Part shown: piece after piece, positions 33,139-41,149 of the stretch | Position numbering within the stretch: the first letter of the stretch is position 1 | Layout of the letters: each line of letters starts with the position of its first letter | Source: Streptomyces sp. B93 | GTDB taxonomy: Bacteria > Actinomycetota > Actinomycetes > Streptomycetales > Streptomycetaceae | Length of the DNA stretch: 64,000 nt | Reading direction: 5' to 3' | NCBI RefSeq assembly: GCF_018070565.1 | Contig: NZ_JAGPXL010000019.1 | Span: forward strand, 59,484-123,483 | Program-made: the position numbers and the translations under genes | The notes under the pieces: model-generated | Seen by the model: the letters and a program-made list of their open reading frames with translations, nothing else | What the model was told of the DNA's origin: nothing | Database searches by the model: none

Positions 33139-33378
33139 GGCAGGATGCAGGGCGGGGACGACAAGGTGAACGTCTTCCGCAACGAGGACTTCGCCTACCA
33201 GCGGATCACCGTGGAGCGGCCGTTGAAGGCGGCTACCGGGCGAGGCAGCCTTCAGCGGTCCGCCGAGTCGATGCACGAGGACCAATTGTCGGCGACGTAC
33301 CGGCCCGAGGAGGTCAAGGCCACCGTCGTCCCGACCCTCACTCAAATGATCGCTTGTCACGCCCAGGCGTGCACCTAG
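33139..33378 (+). pseudogene. Fragment of a type I HsdM-like methyltransferase
   Basis: Directly right of IS copy 1, the plus-strand frame reads DDKVNVFRNEDFAYQRITVERPLK. This is the segment near the C-terminus of HsdM-like adenine methyltransferases ('VKVFDNxDFGYxRVTVERPL'). It is followed by an aberrant SLQRSAESMHEDQLSATYRPEEVKATVVPTLTQ and a stop at 33376-33378. The catalytic domain is absent, and I find no matching upstream half to the left of the IS. The IS thus sits at the break of a decayed methyltransferase gene. Confidence 0.45.
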
Positions 33379-33570
33379 GACCTGTCGTTTGGAGTCGCCC
33401 AAGCTATGACCACCTCTGCCTTCTTCGCCCCGTTCCTACTGCAAGGAGCGGACGCCGCTCGAGACGCTCCAACTCCATGGCCAAACGTCGACTTGGGCCT
33501 GAGCGGTGATCGGTTGCACCGAGTGGTGGTTCCGTGTGGGGCCAAAAGACGCGCCCGGGAGCGCCCAGAC

Positions 33571-33964
33571 CTACCTGACGGCCCGTACCGGCCAGGCACG
33601 AGAAGCTCCGCCCCACGGGCTGCCCCAGGGCTGGAAGAGCGCCGACCCCGCAGAATCCTCTGTCCACGGGCATACCAGGCCGACGATCGGCACGCCCGCC
33701 ACAGGCGGGCACTCAACCGCCGCGATATTCGCGGCCAGCGAGACCGCGATCCCCCCGACCACATCGCGCCCCGGGTCCGGCGGGTGCGGACCCCGAGGGC
33801 TTCAGCAGGCCGACCGTGGCCAGAAGCAAGAGGCCATCCACGGACAGCGGCCACAGTGAGGCACTCAACTCATCCGCTCCGCCCTGCAGCGCGAACTCCC
33901 CCTGGTGAACGTACGAGACATACGCGGCGACCCCGCAACCAGGGCGCACAGAGGCCGAATCCAC
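33571..33964 (-). pseudogene. Broken DUF2637 membrane protein (integrative-element marker)
   Basis: The minus strand reads CGVAAYVSYVHQGEFALQGGADELSASLWPLSVDGLLLLATVGLLKPSG (33964 downward). After a frame change near 33760 it continues as GGIAVSLAANIAAVECPPVAGVPIVGLVCPW. Together these make the first 100 residues or so of a DUF2637 protein, a small multi-helix family commonly encoded by actinomycete integrative and conjugative elements (AICEs). The remainder down to 33379 cannot be read in any frame. It indicates that the integrase nearby belongs to a decayed AICE. Confidence 0.6.
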
Positions 33965-34344
33965 GCGTCGAGGTCAACACCCCGGCTGCCGCCAGTTCCC
34001 TACGGCGACTCGGTGATCTCACTCATCGAACCCACCGCCCGACACCGGGCCCCAGTGCACAACGCGTGCACACTTGCGCAGGAAATTCCGGGAACTCGCA
34101 GGTAGAAGCGGGATGCGCCGAGACACGGCAAAAGGCCCCGACCAGGCCATAAGGCCAGGTCAGAGCCTTGGCGGCAGACGAGTCGGGCTGTACGCCGGGG
34201 ACAGCTGCAAGGCTCACGTCACTGGCCCCTGACCTGCGCGGATGCCCCGTATGACGAGAGTCGATGCACAACGCGTGCACACCGGTCAGGACAGAGGTCA
34301 CGGAAGTCGTACGACGCCGCCTCGACTTGGTGATCATGGTGCTA
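33965..34344. repeat. Two 18-bp copies of TGCACAACGCGTGCACAC beside the integrase 3' end
   Basis: TGCACAACGCGTGCACAC occurs at 34056-34073 and 34265-34282, 209 bp apart in the same orientation. Each contains the inverted pair GTGCAC/TGCAC around a short centre. They lie in otherwise gene-free DNA just past the end of the integrase gene, the usual place for attP arms in AICEs. They could be integrase arm-type sites or ends of an excised segment. I saw no tRNA gene here. Confidence 0.55.
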
Positions 34345-35730
34345 TTACCTTCCTGACTCTTCTGTGAGGGCTGTCACTGGCTTCTGTGGCGTCTCGTCGG
34401 ACCCGTCTCGCGTTGACGACGGCTCCCGACGTATCCGCTCAGCCCGTGGCACCAGGGCCGCCTCCGGCAGGCCCGGCGGAGGCGGGAAGCCGAAGAGTTC
34501 CTCGAAGGAGGCGGGCGCGTTCTCCCAGTCAACCTCCAGGGCGAAGCCGTACGTGTCCAACGTTTCCGCGAGCGTGCCATGCCGCATCCGAGCCTGGACG
34601 CTGCGCGGTGCAACGCCGGAAGCGATCAAGACAGCATCCATGAAGTCACGCAGGTCCCGAAACGTCGCCGTCTGCGGGATGGAGACCCCCTTGGCCCGGG
34701 CCGCCTCCTTCGCCAGGTTGAAGGCCCGGGACAGGGCACCCTCTCGTACCGGCGTGCCGTAGCGGCCCACGGTCACCAGCGCGTCGTACTCCTCGGGGCG
34801 GGGGCGCCACCGTCGCTGCTTGCGGTGCCGAAGGACATCGGCGGAGGGCGAAGCGGTCCTCCGGGTCATGTGTGAGAGGTATTTGTCCACCAGGAAAGAG
34901 CCAATGGGCAATACCGCGTAGCTGTGGTCCGTCTTCAGGGGTGCAGCCTTGCCGTCCTGGCGTTGTTCCTCGACCCCCATCTTCATCAATTGACACTTCA
35001 TATCGGCCACGCGGACCCCAGCCGCCTCCATGCTGCGAAGGCCTTGGAGCGCCCCGTACCAGATGAGCATTTCGAAGGCCGGGGTGATCTCCTCGGCCAG
35101 GGCGACAACGTGCGCCCACGTCATGCGGGCCTTCTGCCTACGTCCCTGCGGCAGCTTGATTCCAATGATCTGATTGCCTGGCATCAGGTGCCCGAAGACC
35201 GGGTCGTCGAGCGCTGCGGACAGCATCGCGGACAACGCCTTCTTCACCTGTGAGCGATGGGGATCCGCCATGCCGGCCGCCTTCAGATCAGCGAAGAACC
35301 GTTTGTAGTCGGACCGCCGGGGCTCGGTAATCAGCCGATCCCCGAGGGCCGGGACGACATGTCCGCGCAGGCGGTAGCCATACGTCTCTACGGTTCCGGC
35401 CCGTACCTCGTGCTCCGCCAGGAACTTCTCCACGTACTGGGCGATGGTCGGGACACCGACCGGCTTCTTCTGGCCTCGGTGCGGGAGGGGGTCGCGGCCC
35501 TCTTCCACGGCCGCTCGCTGGCTGCGCTGATATGCGATGGCGGCGGTCTTCTTGTTCTTCGGGAAGTTCTTCGACCTCTGACCACCGTGCTCGTCCCGCC
35601 AACGGGCCTGCCAGCGTTTCTCACAGCCATGGTCGGCGCTCGGAACCAGGCCGGGGTGCTCAGGGCATTCCGGCTCGCCTTTCTTGGGGCGGGACTTGTG
35701 CCAGCGGTCGTATACCTCCTCCTTTGCCAA
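34345..35730 (-). CDS. Tyrosine recombinase (integrase) of an actinomycete integrative element
   Basis: 461 residues. The N-terminal part has the AP2-like/Arm segment CEKRWQARWRDEHGGQRSKNFPKNKKTA, then a core-binding domain (VGVPTIAQYVEKFLAEHEVRAGTVETYGYRLRGHVVPAL). The catalytic domain includes the first Arg in ALQGLRSMEAAGV, Lys region KTDHSYAVLPI, TFRDLRDFMDAVLIASGVAPRSVQARMRH, and the nucleophile Tyr in LAETLDTYGFALE. The box II His is replaced (FRDLRDF), as in some Streptomyces integrases. It catalyses site-specific integration and excision. Excisionase lies 35 bp upstream in the same operon, so int is the last gene, matching the AICE layout. Length is full. Confidence 0.92.
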   Translation of the reverse strand: MAKEEVYDRWHKSRPKKGEPECPEHPGLVPSADHGCEKRWQARWRDEHGGQRSKNFPKNKKTAAIAYQRSQRAAVEEGRDPLPHRGQKKPVGVPTIAQYVEKFLAEHEVRAGTVETYGYRLRGHVVPALGDRLITEPRRSDYKRFFADLKAAGMADPHRSQVKKALSAMLSAALDDPVFGHLMPGNQIIGIKLPQGRRQKARMTWAHVVALAEEITPAFEMLIWYGALQGLRSMEAAGVRVADMKCQLMKMGVEEQRQDGKAAPLKTDHSYAVLPIGSFLVDKYLSHMTRRTASPSADVLRHRKQRRWRPRPEEYDALVTVGRYGTPVREGALSRAFNLAKEAARAKGVSIPQTATFRDLRDFMDAVLIASGVAPRSVQARMRHGTLAETLDTYGFALEVDWENAPASFEELFGFPPPPGLPEAALVPRAERIRREPSSTRDGSDETPQKPVTALTEESGR

Positions 35731-35765
35731 TGCGTGTACCTCCTGGTCTCTGAACTTGTGGCCCC

Positions 35766-35975
35766 TCAGGCCGCGCGCGGCTGGGAGTCGATGTACTGGT
35801 CGACGTCCGACTCCCGATAGCGCAGCGCCCTGCTGCCCATGCGGTGCGGCTCCGGTCCTCGGTGCTCCACCTCCCAGGCGCTGGCCCAGTTGTAGAGCGT
35901 CTTGCGCTTCACGCGGAGACGGTCCGCCGTCTCCTGCGCCGTCAGCCAGCGATCGGCTCGAGGAGACTTCGTCAT
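35766..35975 (-). CDS. xis: Excisionase-like MerR/AlpA-type HTH protein
   Basis: 69 residues from the ATG at 35975, which has GGAGG six bases upstream and sits in an ATGA overlap with the small upstream gene. The sequence ADRWLTAQETADRLRVKRKTLYNWASAWEVEHRGPEPHRMGSRALRYRESDVDQYI is a textbook HTH_17 winged-helix excisionase ('LTxxEVAxxLxVxxxTLYxW ... G..LRYxxSDVxxYI'). Directs the integrase toward excision. Next to int, it confirms the AICE module. Confidence 0.9.
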   Translation of the reverse strand: MTKSPRADRWLTAQETADRLRVKRKTLYNWASAWEVEHRGPEPHRMGSRALRYRESDVDQYIDSQPRAA

Positions 35976-36235
35976 CGGCAACCTCCAGGGACCGACAGCT
36001 CTCCCTTCGCGGGAGAGAGGGCTGCTCCCCTCCGTGTGGTGGCGGGCGTCACGCGCCTCTCGAACGCCGCCTCAGGCTGCCGCAGCAGGACTGCGGGAGC
36101 TGTTGCGGGGTACGAAAAGCAGCTGGTCAGGGCCGCGTCCGGGTCTGCGAGTGAAACGTCGGCCGACAGAAAATGTGGCCCCGCGTTGCCGATGTACAAG
36201 GTGACGGCACCGCTGGCGAAGGAGGGGGTGATCAC
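35972..36235 (-). CDS. Small protein coupled to excisionase, unknown
   Basis: 87 residues from the GTG at 36235 (GTGA overlap with the methyltransferase stop) to a stop overlapping xis (ATGA). The double coupling supports that it is translated. Contains hydrophobic and Cys residues in GAVTLYIGNAGPHFLSADVSLADPDAALTSCFSYPA but no clear family. The C-terminal 30 residues are Arg/Ala-rich. Similar short genes precede xis in several AICEs. Confidence 0.5.
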   Translation of the reverse strand: MITPSFASGAVTLYIGNAGPHFLSADVSLADPDAALTSCFSYPATAPAVLLRQPEAAFERRVTPATTRRGAALSPAKGELSVPGGCR

Positions 36236-37134
36236 GCGACCTCCCGCATCAACTCGTCGTGCTCCTGCTCGTCGGCGGCGTGGCGCCGAGACATCTCGGC
36301 GAGTTGGGGCGTGCGCACCGCTGCGGCTGATGTCTCCTCGTGCGGGGCGCGGAAGACCAGGACGTCGTGATGGGCTGTCAGCATGATCGGGTGGCCGATG
36401 GCACGCTCAAGCCGGGCGGCGCCCCGGCGTTGGGCGAGGGAGGCCCGGACGATCAGTTGGTCGCCGCGGAGTGCGGCCAGCAGGGCAACGCACCGCTCCA
36501 CGGGCACCAGTCCGGCCTCGCGCCCGGCGCTGAGGGCACGCCCGGTCAGGTCCAGTAGCTGGTCGCGGTGCCAGTGCGGCCGGACCGTGACGATGACGTG
36601 TCCGCCAGGGCGCAGCATGGGCCGACACTCGGTCAGGGCCTGCCGCAAGCGGGCGGCGGGCTCCTCCGGTGCCGCCCTACCGGAGGCAGGCCCGGTGCTG
36701 GGTCGCAGGGCCGTCAGGACGAGGGCTATGTGCCCAGCGAGCCCGGCCAGCAGGGCGACGGCGGATGCGGGCGAGGTGTCGAGCACCATGCCATCGAGGG
36801 CGGCGCCATCGTGTTTGGCGGCGGTGACGTTGGCGCGAGCGACGGGCCACCAGCGGCGCTGGCCGGTCAACCCGATGGCGTGTCGGCCTGAGCGCAGGGC
36901 CTCGGTCAGGACGGTGCCCGCGCCGCAGTCCGGGTCCAGGACCGTGTCGCCGCGCCGAGTGTAGGTGGCGATGGCGTGGGCGGCCATCGCCGGAGGCATT
37001 CGGTCGGCGTCGTGGGCGGTCTCGGGAACGTAGCAGCGCTCGGCAAGTTGGGCGCGGCTGTCGACCTGCCCGGTGGGCCAGACCGAAACGAGCGGGCGGG
37101 GTCGTGCGAAGGAGTGCGAGTGGTCGGCGGTCAT
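36232..37134 (-). CDS. TRM11-like / restriction-type DNA methyltransferase of the element
   Basis: 300 residues from the ATG at 37134, in ATGA overlap with its upstream partner. The SAM motif I DTVLDPDCGAGTVLTEALRSGRHAIGL is clear and is preceded by HAIATYTRRG. The tail LRQALTECRPMLRPGGHVIVTVRPHW matches methyltransferase motifs near the C-terminal strands. No NPPY-type motif is obvious (MVLDTSPAS occupies the place). Such genes are frequent cargo of Streptomyces AICEs, where they are annotated as DNA methylases. Target is unknown. Operon order methylase, small gene, xis, int fits that element class. Confidence 0.7.
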   Translation of the reverse strand: MTADHSHSFARPRPLVSVWPTGQVDSRAQLAERCYVPETAHDADRMPPAMAAHAIATYTRRGDTVLDPDCGAGTVLTEALRSGRHAIGLTGQRRWWPVARANVTAAKHDGAALDGMVLDTSPASAVALLAGLAGHIALVLTALRPSTGPASGRAAPEEPAARLRQALTECRPMLRPGGHVIVTVRPHWHRDQLLDLTGRALSAGREAGLVPVERCVALLAALRGDQLIVRASLAQRRGAARLERAIGHPIMLTAHHDVLVFRAPHEETSAAAVRTPQLAEMSRRHAADEQEHDELMREVA

Positions 37135-37752
37135 CGGCGGTCCACCACCCGGGGTTCGGCCGGGCGTTGGCGGCGGGTGAACAGCAGGAGGTCGGCGTGC
37201 ACGCGCGTATGCCACGGCGCCGACGAGCAGGGCAAGTCTGGCGACGGGGCGAGAGTGCTGTTGAGGATGGGGACTTGAAGCAGCGCTACCCGGTCGAGCG
37301 GCGCCAGCCCGGTGCCCCAAGCGGCACGGGTCACGACGATGCCCGGGTCGATCAGCCGCCCGCCCTGGCAGTCACTGTGGGTGACGAAGGCGAGGACGCC
37401 AGAGGGCATGAGCAGAGCGCCCCACGAGACACCGCCAACCCAGTCCGGGTGGTGCGGATCGACGGGGACGATGACCGTGCTGAAGCGGTCCGGACGGACT
37501 GCGGTTCGGACTCGGCGGCGCCGGACCGGTCGGTGGCACGTCGGCGCGAGAGAGACTGAACTGTCTGCGAGTCGGTGTACCGACTGCGGCTGGGTCGGTG
37601 AGGCACCGGCAGCGTCCTGGTCGGCGAAGTCCTGGTTGACGGTGCGTACTTCGAGAGTCCGGCCGAGTCGGCTTGCGGTCCCGGCCGCCTCGATCAGTGC
37701 GGGCAGCAGGTCGCTCCCAGTCCGGATGCTCGAAGTGGCCCCCTCGTGCTTA
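37131..37752 (-). pseudogene. 5'-truncated companion of the element methyltransferase
   Basis: The frame ends with an ATGA overlap into the methyltransferase gene at 37134. It has a reasonable methyltransferase-like C-terminal half (VIVPVDPHHPDWVGGVSWGALLMPSGVLAFVTHSDCQGGRLIDPGIVVTRA). At its 5' end it runs into IS copy 2 at 37753 (the only ATG codons come from the IS terminal repeat, giving MTSKHEGATS). The upstream sequence beyond the IS shows no matching coding sequence, so the N-terminal part was lost rather than merely interrupted. Confidence 0.6.
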
Positions 37753-38605
37753 GACGTCATCTCATTTGGATCGGTAGCCTATCGGTCGTGGTTTCGATCG
37801 TTGAGCGGCTGGTGCCGGATGAGTTGTGGGAGCTGTTCCAGCGGGTGGTCCCGGAGGCTCCCTCGCGGCCTCAGGGCGGCGGTCGGCGTCGGCATGGCGA
37901 CCGGGAGGTGTTGGCTGCAATCGTGTTCGTGGCCACGTCGGGCTGCACGTGGCAGCAGCTGCCGTCCGCGTCGTTCGGGCCATCGGGAGCGACGGCTCAC
38001 CGGCGCTTTTCCGAGTGGTCGAAGGCCCGGGTGTGGGCAAAACTCCACCGCCTGGTCCTCGATGAGCTTGGTGCCCGCGGCGAGCTGGACTGGTCCCGCT
38101 GTGCGATCGACTCGGTGAACATGCGGGCCCTGAAAAGGGGGAGCTGACAGGTCCGAATCCTGTCGACCGGGGCAAGTACGGCTCGAAGATCCACCTGATC
38201 ACCGAGCGGACCGGTCTGCCCCTGTCCGTCGGGATCTCGGGGGCGAACCTGCACGACAGTCAGGCGCTGATCCCGCTGGTGAAGGGGATACCGCCGATCC
38301 GCTCCCGGCGCGGACGACGGCGGCGCAAACCGGGAAAGCTCCACGCCGACAAGGGATACGACTACGACCACCTGCGGCGATGGTTACGCAGGCGAGGCAT
38401 CAGGCACCGCATCGCCCGCAAGGGCATCGAGTCCTCGACTCGCCTGGGCCGCCACCGCTGGACGATAGAACGCACGATGTCCTGGCTCGCAGGATGCCGC
38501 CGACTGCACCGACGCTACGAGCGCAAAGCCGAGCACTTCCTGGCCTTCACCAGCATCGCCTGCACCCTCATCTGCTATCGCCGACTCACCAAATGAGATG
38601 GCGTC
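37753..38605 (+). mobile_element. IS5-like insertion sequence, copy 2 (853 bp)
   Basis: Same 17-bp ends and length as copy 1, TTA on both sides (37750-37752 and 38606-38608). Offset between the two copies is 5470 bp and every base compared by eye is identical, indicating very recent transposition or duplication. Together with copy 1 in direct orientation it brackets the decayed integrative element. Confidence 0.92.
37788..38596 (+). CDS. IS5-like transposase, copy 2, -1 frameshifted
   Basis: Same gene as in copy 1: GTG at 37788, slippery run AAAAGGGGG at 38133-38141, second frame with the HADKGYDYD and RWTIERTMSWL segments, stop in the right terminal repeat. TTA codon at 38384-38386. No mutation relative to copy 1 was seen, so both could be active. 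Confidence 0.85.
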
Positions 38606-38608
38606 TTA

Positions 38609-39135
38609 GTGACGGTGTGCAACCCTTTCGGCGCAAGAGCCGTCCAAAGGCCGGCCGGGAGTATGCGGGCTCAAAACCTGTTCGGCAAATGGTGATTACT
38701 ACGCACCGTGTGTGATCTCTGCCCTCGCAACCGGCTCAGTAGGAGAACGTCCGAATGGCCGACTTCTCTATATGCTACGGAGGCTGAGCGTGATAGGCCA
38801 TGTTTCACCGTCCGCAACTCATGCGCGACCGTCCGGGCCCCGCGGTGCGCCTTGCACCGCTCAGCCCGACAAGCCTTTGGGCTATTCAGTCCTGGCACCT
38901 TCCCTTATCGGAATATGGATACCCAGCCTATGGTCCTGATCCGCGTCCGCCGCTGGCGGTCGGCATCAGCCCGCCCCCCCCCAGCGAGTGTCCCGCCCGG
39001 ACAATCCCAGGTAGCGTTGTATGTCGGACACCTCGCCTCCGAGTTTTCCGGGCGCACGCTGCGGCGCAAGAACCGTGAGATGCATGGAGGTCGGTATGGT
39101 CATGCTTTCCGCAGTGCGCAAGGTGTCGTTGGGCT
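38609..39135. other. Intergenic region, no supported gene
   Basis: Frames here lack coding character. The stretch around 38797-38840 (GGCCATGTTTCACCGTCC followed by GCGACCGTCCG) resembles 63820-63860, next to the other IS end at the right edge, suggesting scattered IS or element debris. Otherwise nothing seen. Confidence 0.35.
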
Positions 39136-40005
39136 CTATCGTCTTGCGCGCGCTAGCGCTGTCTGTACCGTCTCGGCGGCACGGATTCCGGCGTCCTCGG
39201 TGGTCAGAGAGTCGATGACCTCGCCGAACACCTCGACCCCGACGGTCAGTAGTCCTCCTTTGTCCAGGAGCGGGCGGACGACAATTTCGAGGTCGAGTTC
39301 GCCATCGCCGGGGAAGCGGCGGAAACGGCCCTCGCCGAAGAGAGTGTCGGACTGGGGAGAGAGGGAGGCGTCGGCGAGCTGGAGGCCGGTCACCTTCTCT
39401 TTCGGGATGTCCGGCAGCAGATCTAGGGCGGCCTGCGGCTCGTCCGACGCCCTGAGCAGATGCCAGGTGTCCACCATGAGCGTGCCATTGGGACGGTCGG
39501 CACGCTGGACGATTTCCCATGCAGTGGCCAGATCGCGGATCCCCCAGAACGGCACGAACTCCAGCTCGACCCGCAGCCCGCGGTCCTCCGCCATCCGGCA
39601 GAACGCGGCATAGGAAGTGACCAGTTTGTCCAGTGGGACTGTGTCCACGGCGAACGCCCCGCACGCCAGGACGGAGTCCATGCCCGCGGCCTCCGCAAGG
39701 TCGAGGACCTCGGTTCCGCTGAAGTCGAAGCGTTGCTTGAGCGGTGCGGGCAGGTCGTCCGCGTACGGGATGGGTGCCCAGCTCGCGGCACCGTCGAGTT
39801 GCGCCAGCCGCACGCCTCTGGCTTCCGCCTCCGCGCGGATCCACTGCCGGTCGTGACCGGAGACCAGCAATTCGTGGAGGGTGAGTGGGCTGAGGGCGGT
39901 GGCGGGGAATCCTCCGGAGCGCGCGGCGTCCAGCACAGCGATGAAGCCTCGGCTTGCCATGCTTCCTGGCCAGAAGGTCAGCTCCGGAGTACTCCGGCCC
40001 GTCAT
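39136..40005 (-). CDS. Sugar phosphate isomerase/epimerase-like TIM-barrel protein
   Basis: 289 residues, ATG at 40005 with GGAGG upstream inside the preceding gene (ATGA overlap). Barrel features of the xylose isomerase-like/AP endonuclease 2 family: RVELEFVPFWGIRDLATAWEIV, GTLMVDTWHLLRASDEP (metal-ligand Asp and His), VTGLQLADASL and a C-terminal VGVEVFGEVI. Typical length of the family. Coupled to an epoxide-hydrolase-like gene upstream, so likely catabolism or secondary metabolism of a small substrate. Exact reaction unknown. Confidence 0.78.
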   Translation of the reverse strand: MTGRSTPELTFWPGSMASRGFIAVLDAARSGGFPATALSPLTLHELLVSGHDRQWIRAEAEARGVRLAQLDGAASWAPIPYADDLPAPLKQRFDFSGTEVLDLAEAAGMDSVLACGAFAVDTVPLDKLVTSYAAFCRMAEDRGLRVELEFVPFWGIRDLATAWEIVQRADRPNGTLMVDTWHLLRASDEPQAALDLLPDIPKEKVTGLQLADASLSPQSDTLFGEGRFRRFPGDGELDLEIVVRPLLDKGGLLTVGVEVFGEVIDSLTTEDAGIRAAETVQTALARARR

Positions 40006-40898
40006 CCCGCCTCCTTGGTTCCTGTGTGGTGTCCCGCTCGCGCGGCGATGTCCGTGATGATCTCGGCGAGCCGGTCGGGGCGTTCCTCCGGGATCCAGTG
40101 ACCGGCCCGGTCGACGATCTCCACCTGTCCCTTCTCGGCGACTTCCCCGACCATCTCCTCCAGTGCGGGACGCACCGCGGTGACACCGCTGGCTACTGCG
40201 GTGAACGGGATGGCGAGCCGTGCCTCGGCGAGCGCCGCCCTGTTGTCCGCGCTGTCCTGGCTCAGCGCCCGGTACATCTCCAGGCCGGCCCGGAGTGCGC
40301 CGGGCGCGCGGTAGGCGGCGGCGTAGGCGTCGATGTCCTCGGGGGGCACTGCGGCGCGGTCGTAGATCCGTGAGGCCACGAAATAGTCGATGTACTCCCT
40401 TTCGCGTCCGGCGATGAGCAGGTGCGCGACGTCGACGTTGCTGTGGAAGGGGATGTGCCAGGTGCGAGGGTTGGTGGCGAGGCTGTCGCCGAGCTGTGTG
40501 CCGGGCAGCGGGGCGTCGACGGTGACGAGCGCGGCGGCGCTGTCGCGGTGGCGGAGCGCGTACGCGAAGCCCACGTAGGCGCCCATGTCATGGCCGCAGA
40601 TGAGTACGGGGCCGTCGGCTCCCGCCTGTTCGACGATGCCATTGATGTCGTCGGCGAGGGTGAACTTGTCGTAGCCGCTCGCCGGGCCGGGGAAACCACC
40701 GATACCCCGGAGGTCGGGGGCGATCACGCGGAAGCGGCCGCCCAGACGTTGTATGAGGGGCTGCCACTCCCTGTGGGTCTGCGGGAAGCCGTGAAGCAGG
40801 ACGAGAGTAGGGCCGGTGCCGGCCGTGACGTAGTGGTGGCCGATGCCTGCCACGGTCGCGCGGTGATGGCGGACGTCGATGTCGGTGTGAACTGGCAT
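40002..40898 (-). CDS. Alpha/beta hydrolase, epoxide hydrolase/haloalkane dehalogenase-like
   Basis: 298 residues from the ATG at 40898, with GGAGA upstream. Contains the HGFPQTHREWQPLI oxyanion loop, nucleophile elbow ICGHDMGAYVGFAYALRH (Asp nucleophile, as in epoxide hydrolases and dehalogenases, rather than Ser), a cap domain, and the catalytic His in DRAGHWIPEERPDRLAEI. The nucleophilic Asp favours an epoxide hydrolase. First gene of a two-gene coupled unit with the TIM-barrel isomerase. The frame continues 79 codons upstream but with atypical Arg/Pro-rich content and no start signal. Confidence 0.83.
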   Translation of the reverse strand: MPVHTDIDVRHHRATVAGIGHHYVTAGTGPTLVLLHGFPQTHREWQPLIQRLGGRFRVIAPDLRGIGGFPGPASGYDKFTLADDINGIVEQAGADGPVLICGHDMGAYVGFAYALRHRDSAAALVTVDAPLPGTQLGDSLATNPRTWHIPFHSNVDVAHLLIAGREREYIDYFVASRIYDRAAVPPEDIDAYAAAYRAPGALRAGLEMYRALSQDSADNRAALAEARLAIPFTAVASGVTAVRPALEEMVGEVAEKGQVEIVDRAGHWIPEERPDRLAEIITDIAARAGHHTGTKEAG

Positions 40899-41149
40899 GA
40901 GTGGATGTCTCCTTCTCCCCGGGCAGGCGTGTGGGACGGGTCGGCGAACGGGCGGGCTGGCTGGCTGGCTGCGAGTGGTGATCCGGGCAACGCCGCGTCG
41001 CACTGGCGCGGGGACCTCGGCGGGGACCTCGGCATGCTGTCTGTCCACAGAAGCATCGCTGGCACGGGGGCGCAACGTGAGCGGGTTGCGAGCCGGTGTC
41101 GAAGCGCCTCGGTCCACGCGGGCGGCGGTTTCCACCCAGAGGGGATGGG

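Noticed and set aside
33379..33570. Possible transposase fragment between the HsdM and DUF2637 remnants
   Set aside because: Only short peptide similarity (MAKRRLGPER) and no frame long enough to name a family.
34056..34345. tRNA gene as integration site beside the integrase
   Set aside because: No cloverleaf or TPsiC-like GTTCGAATC segment was seen in this stretch.
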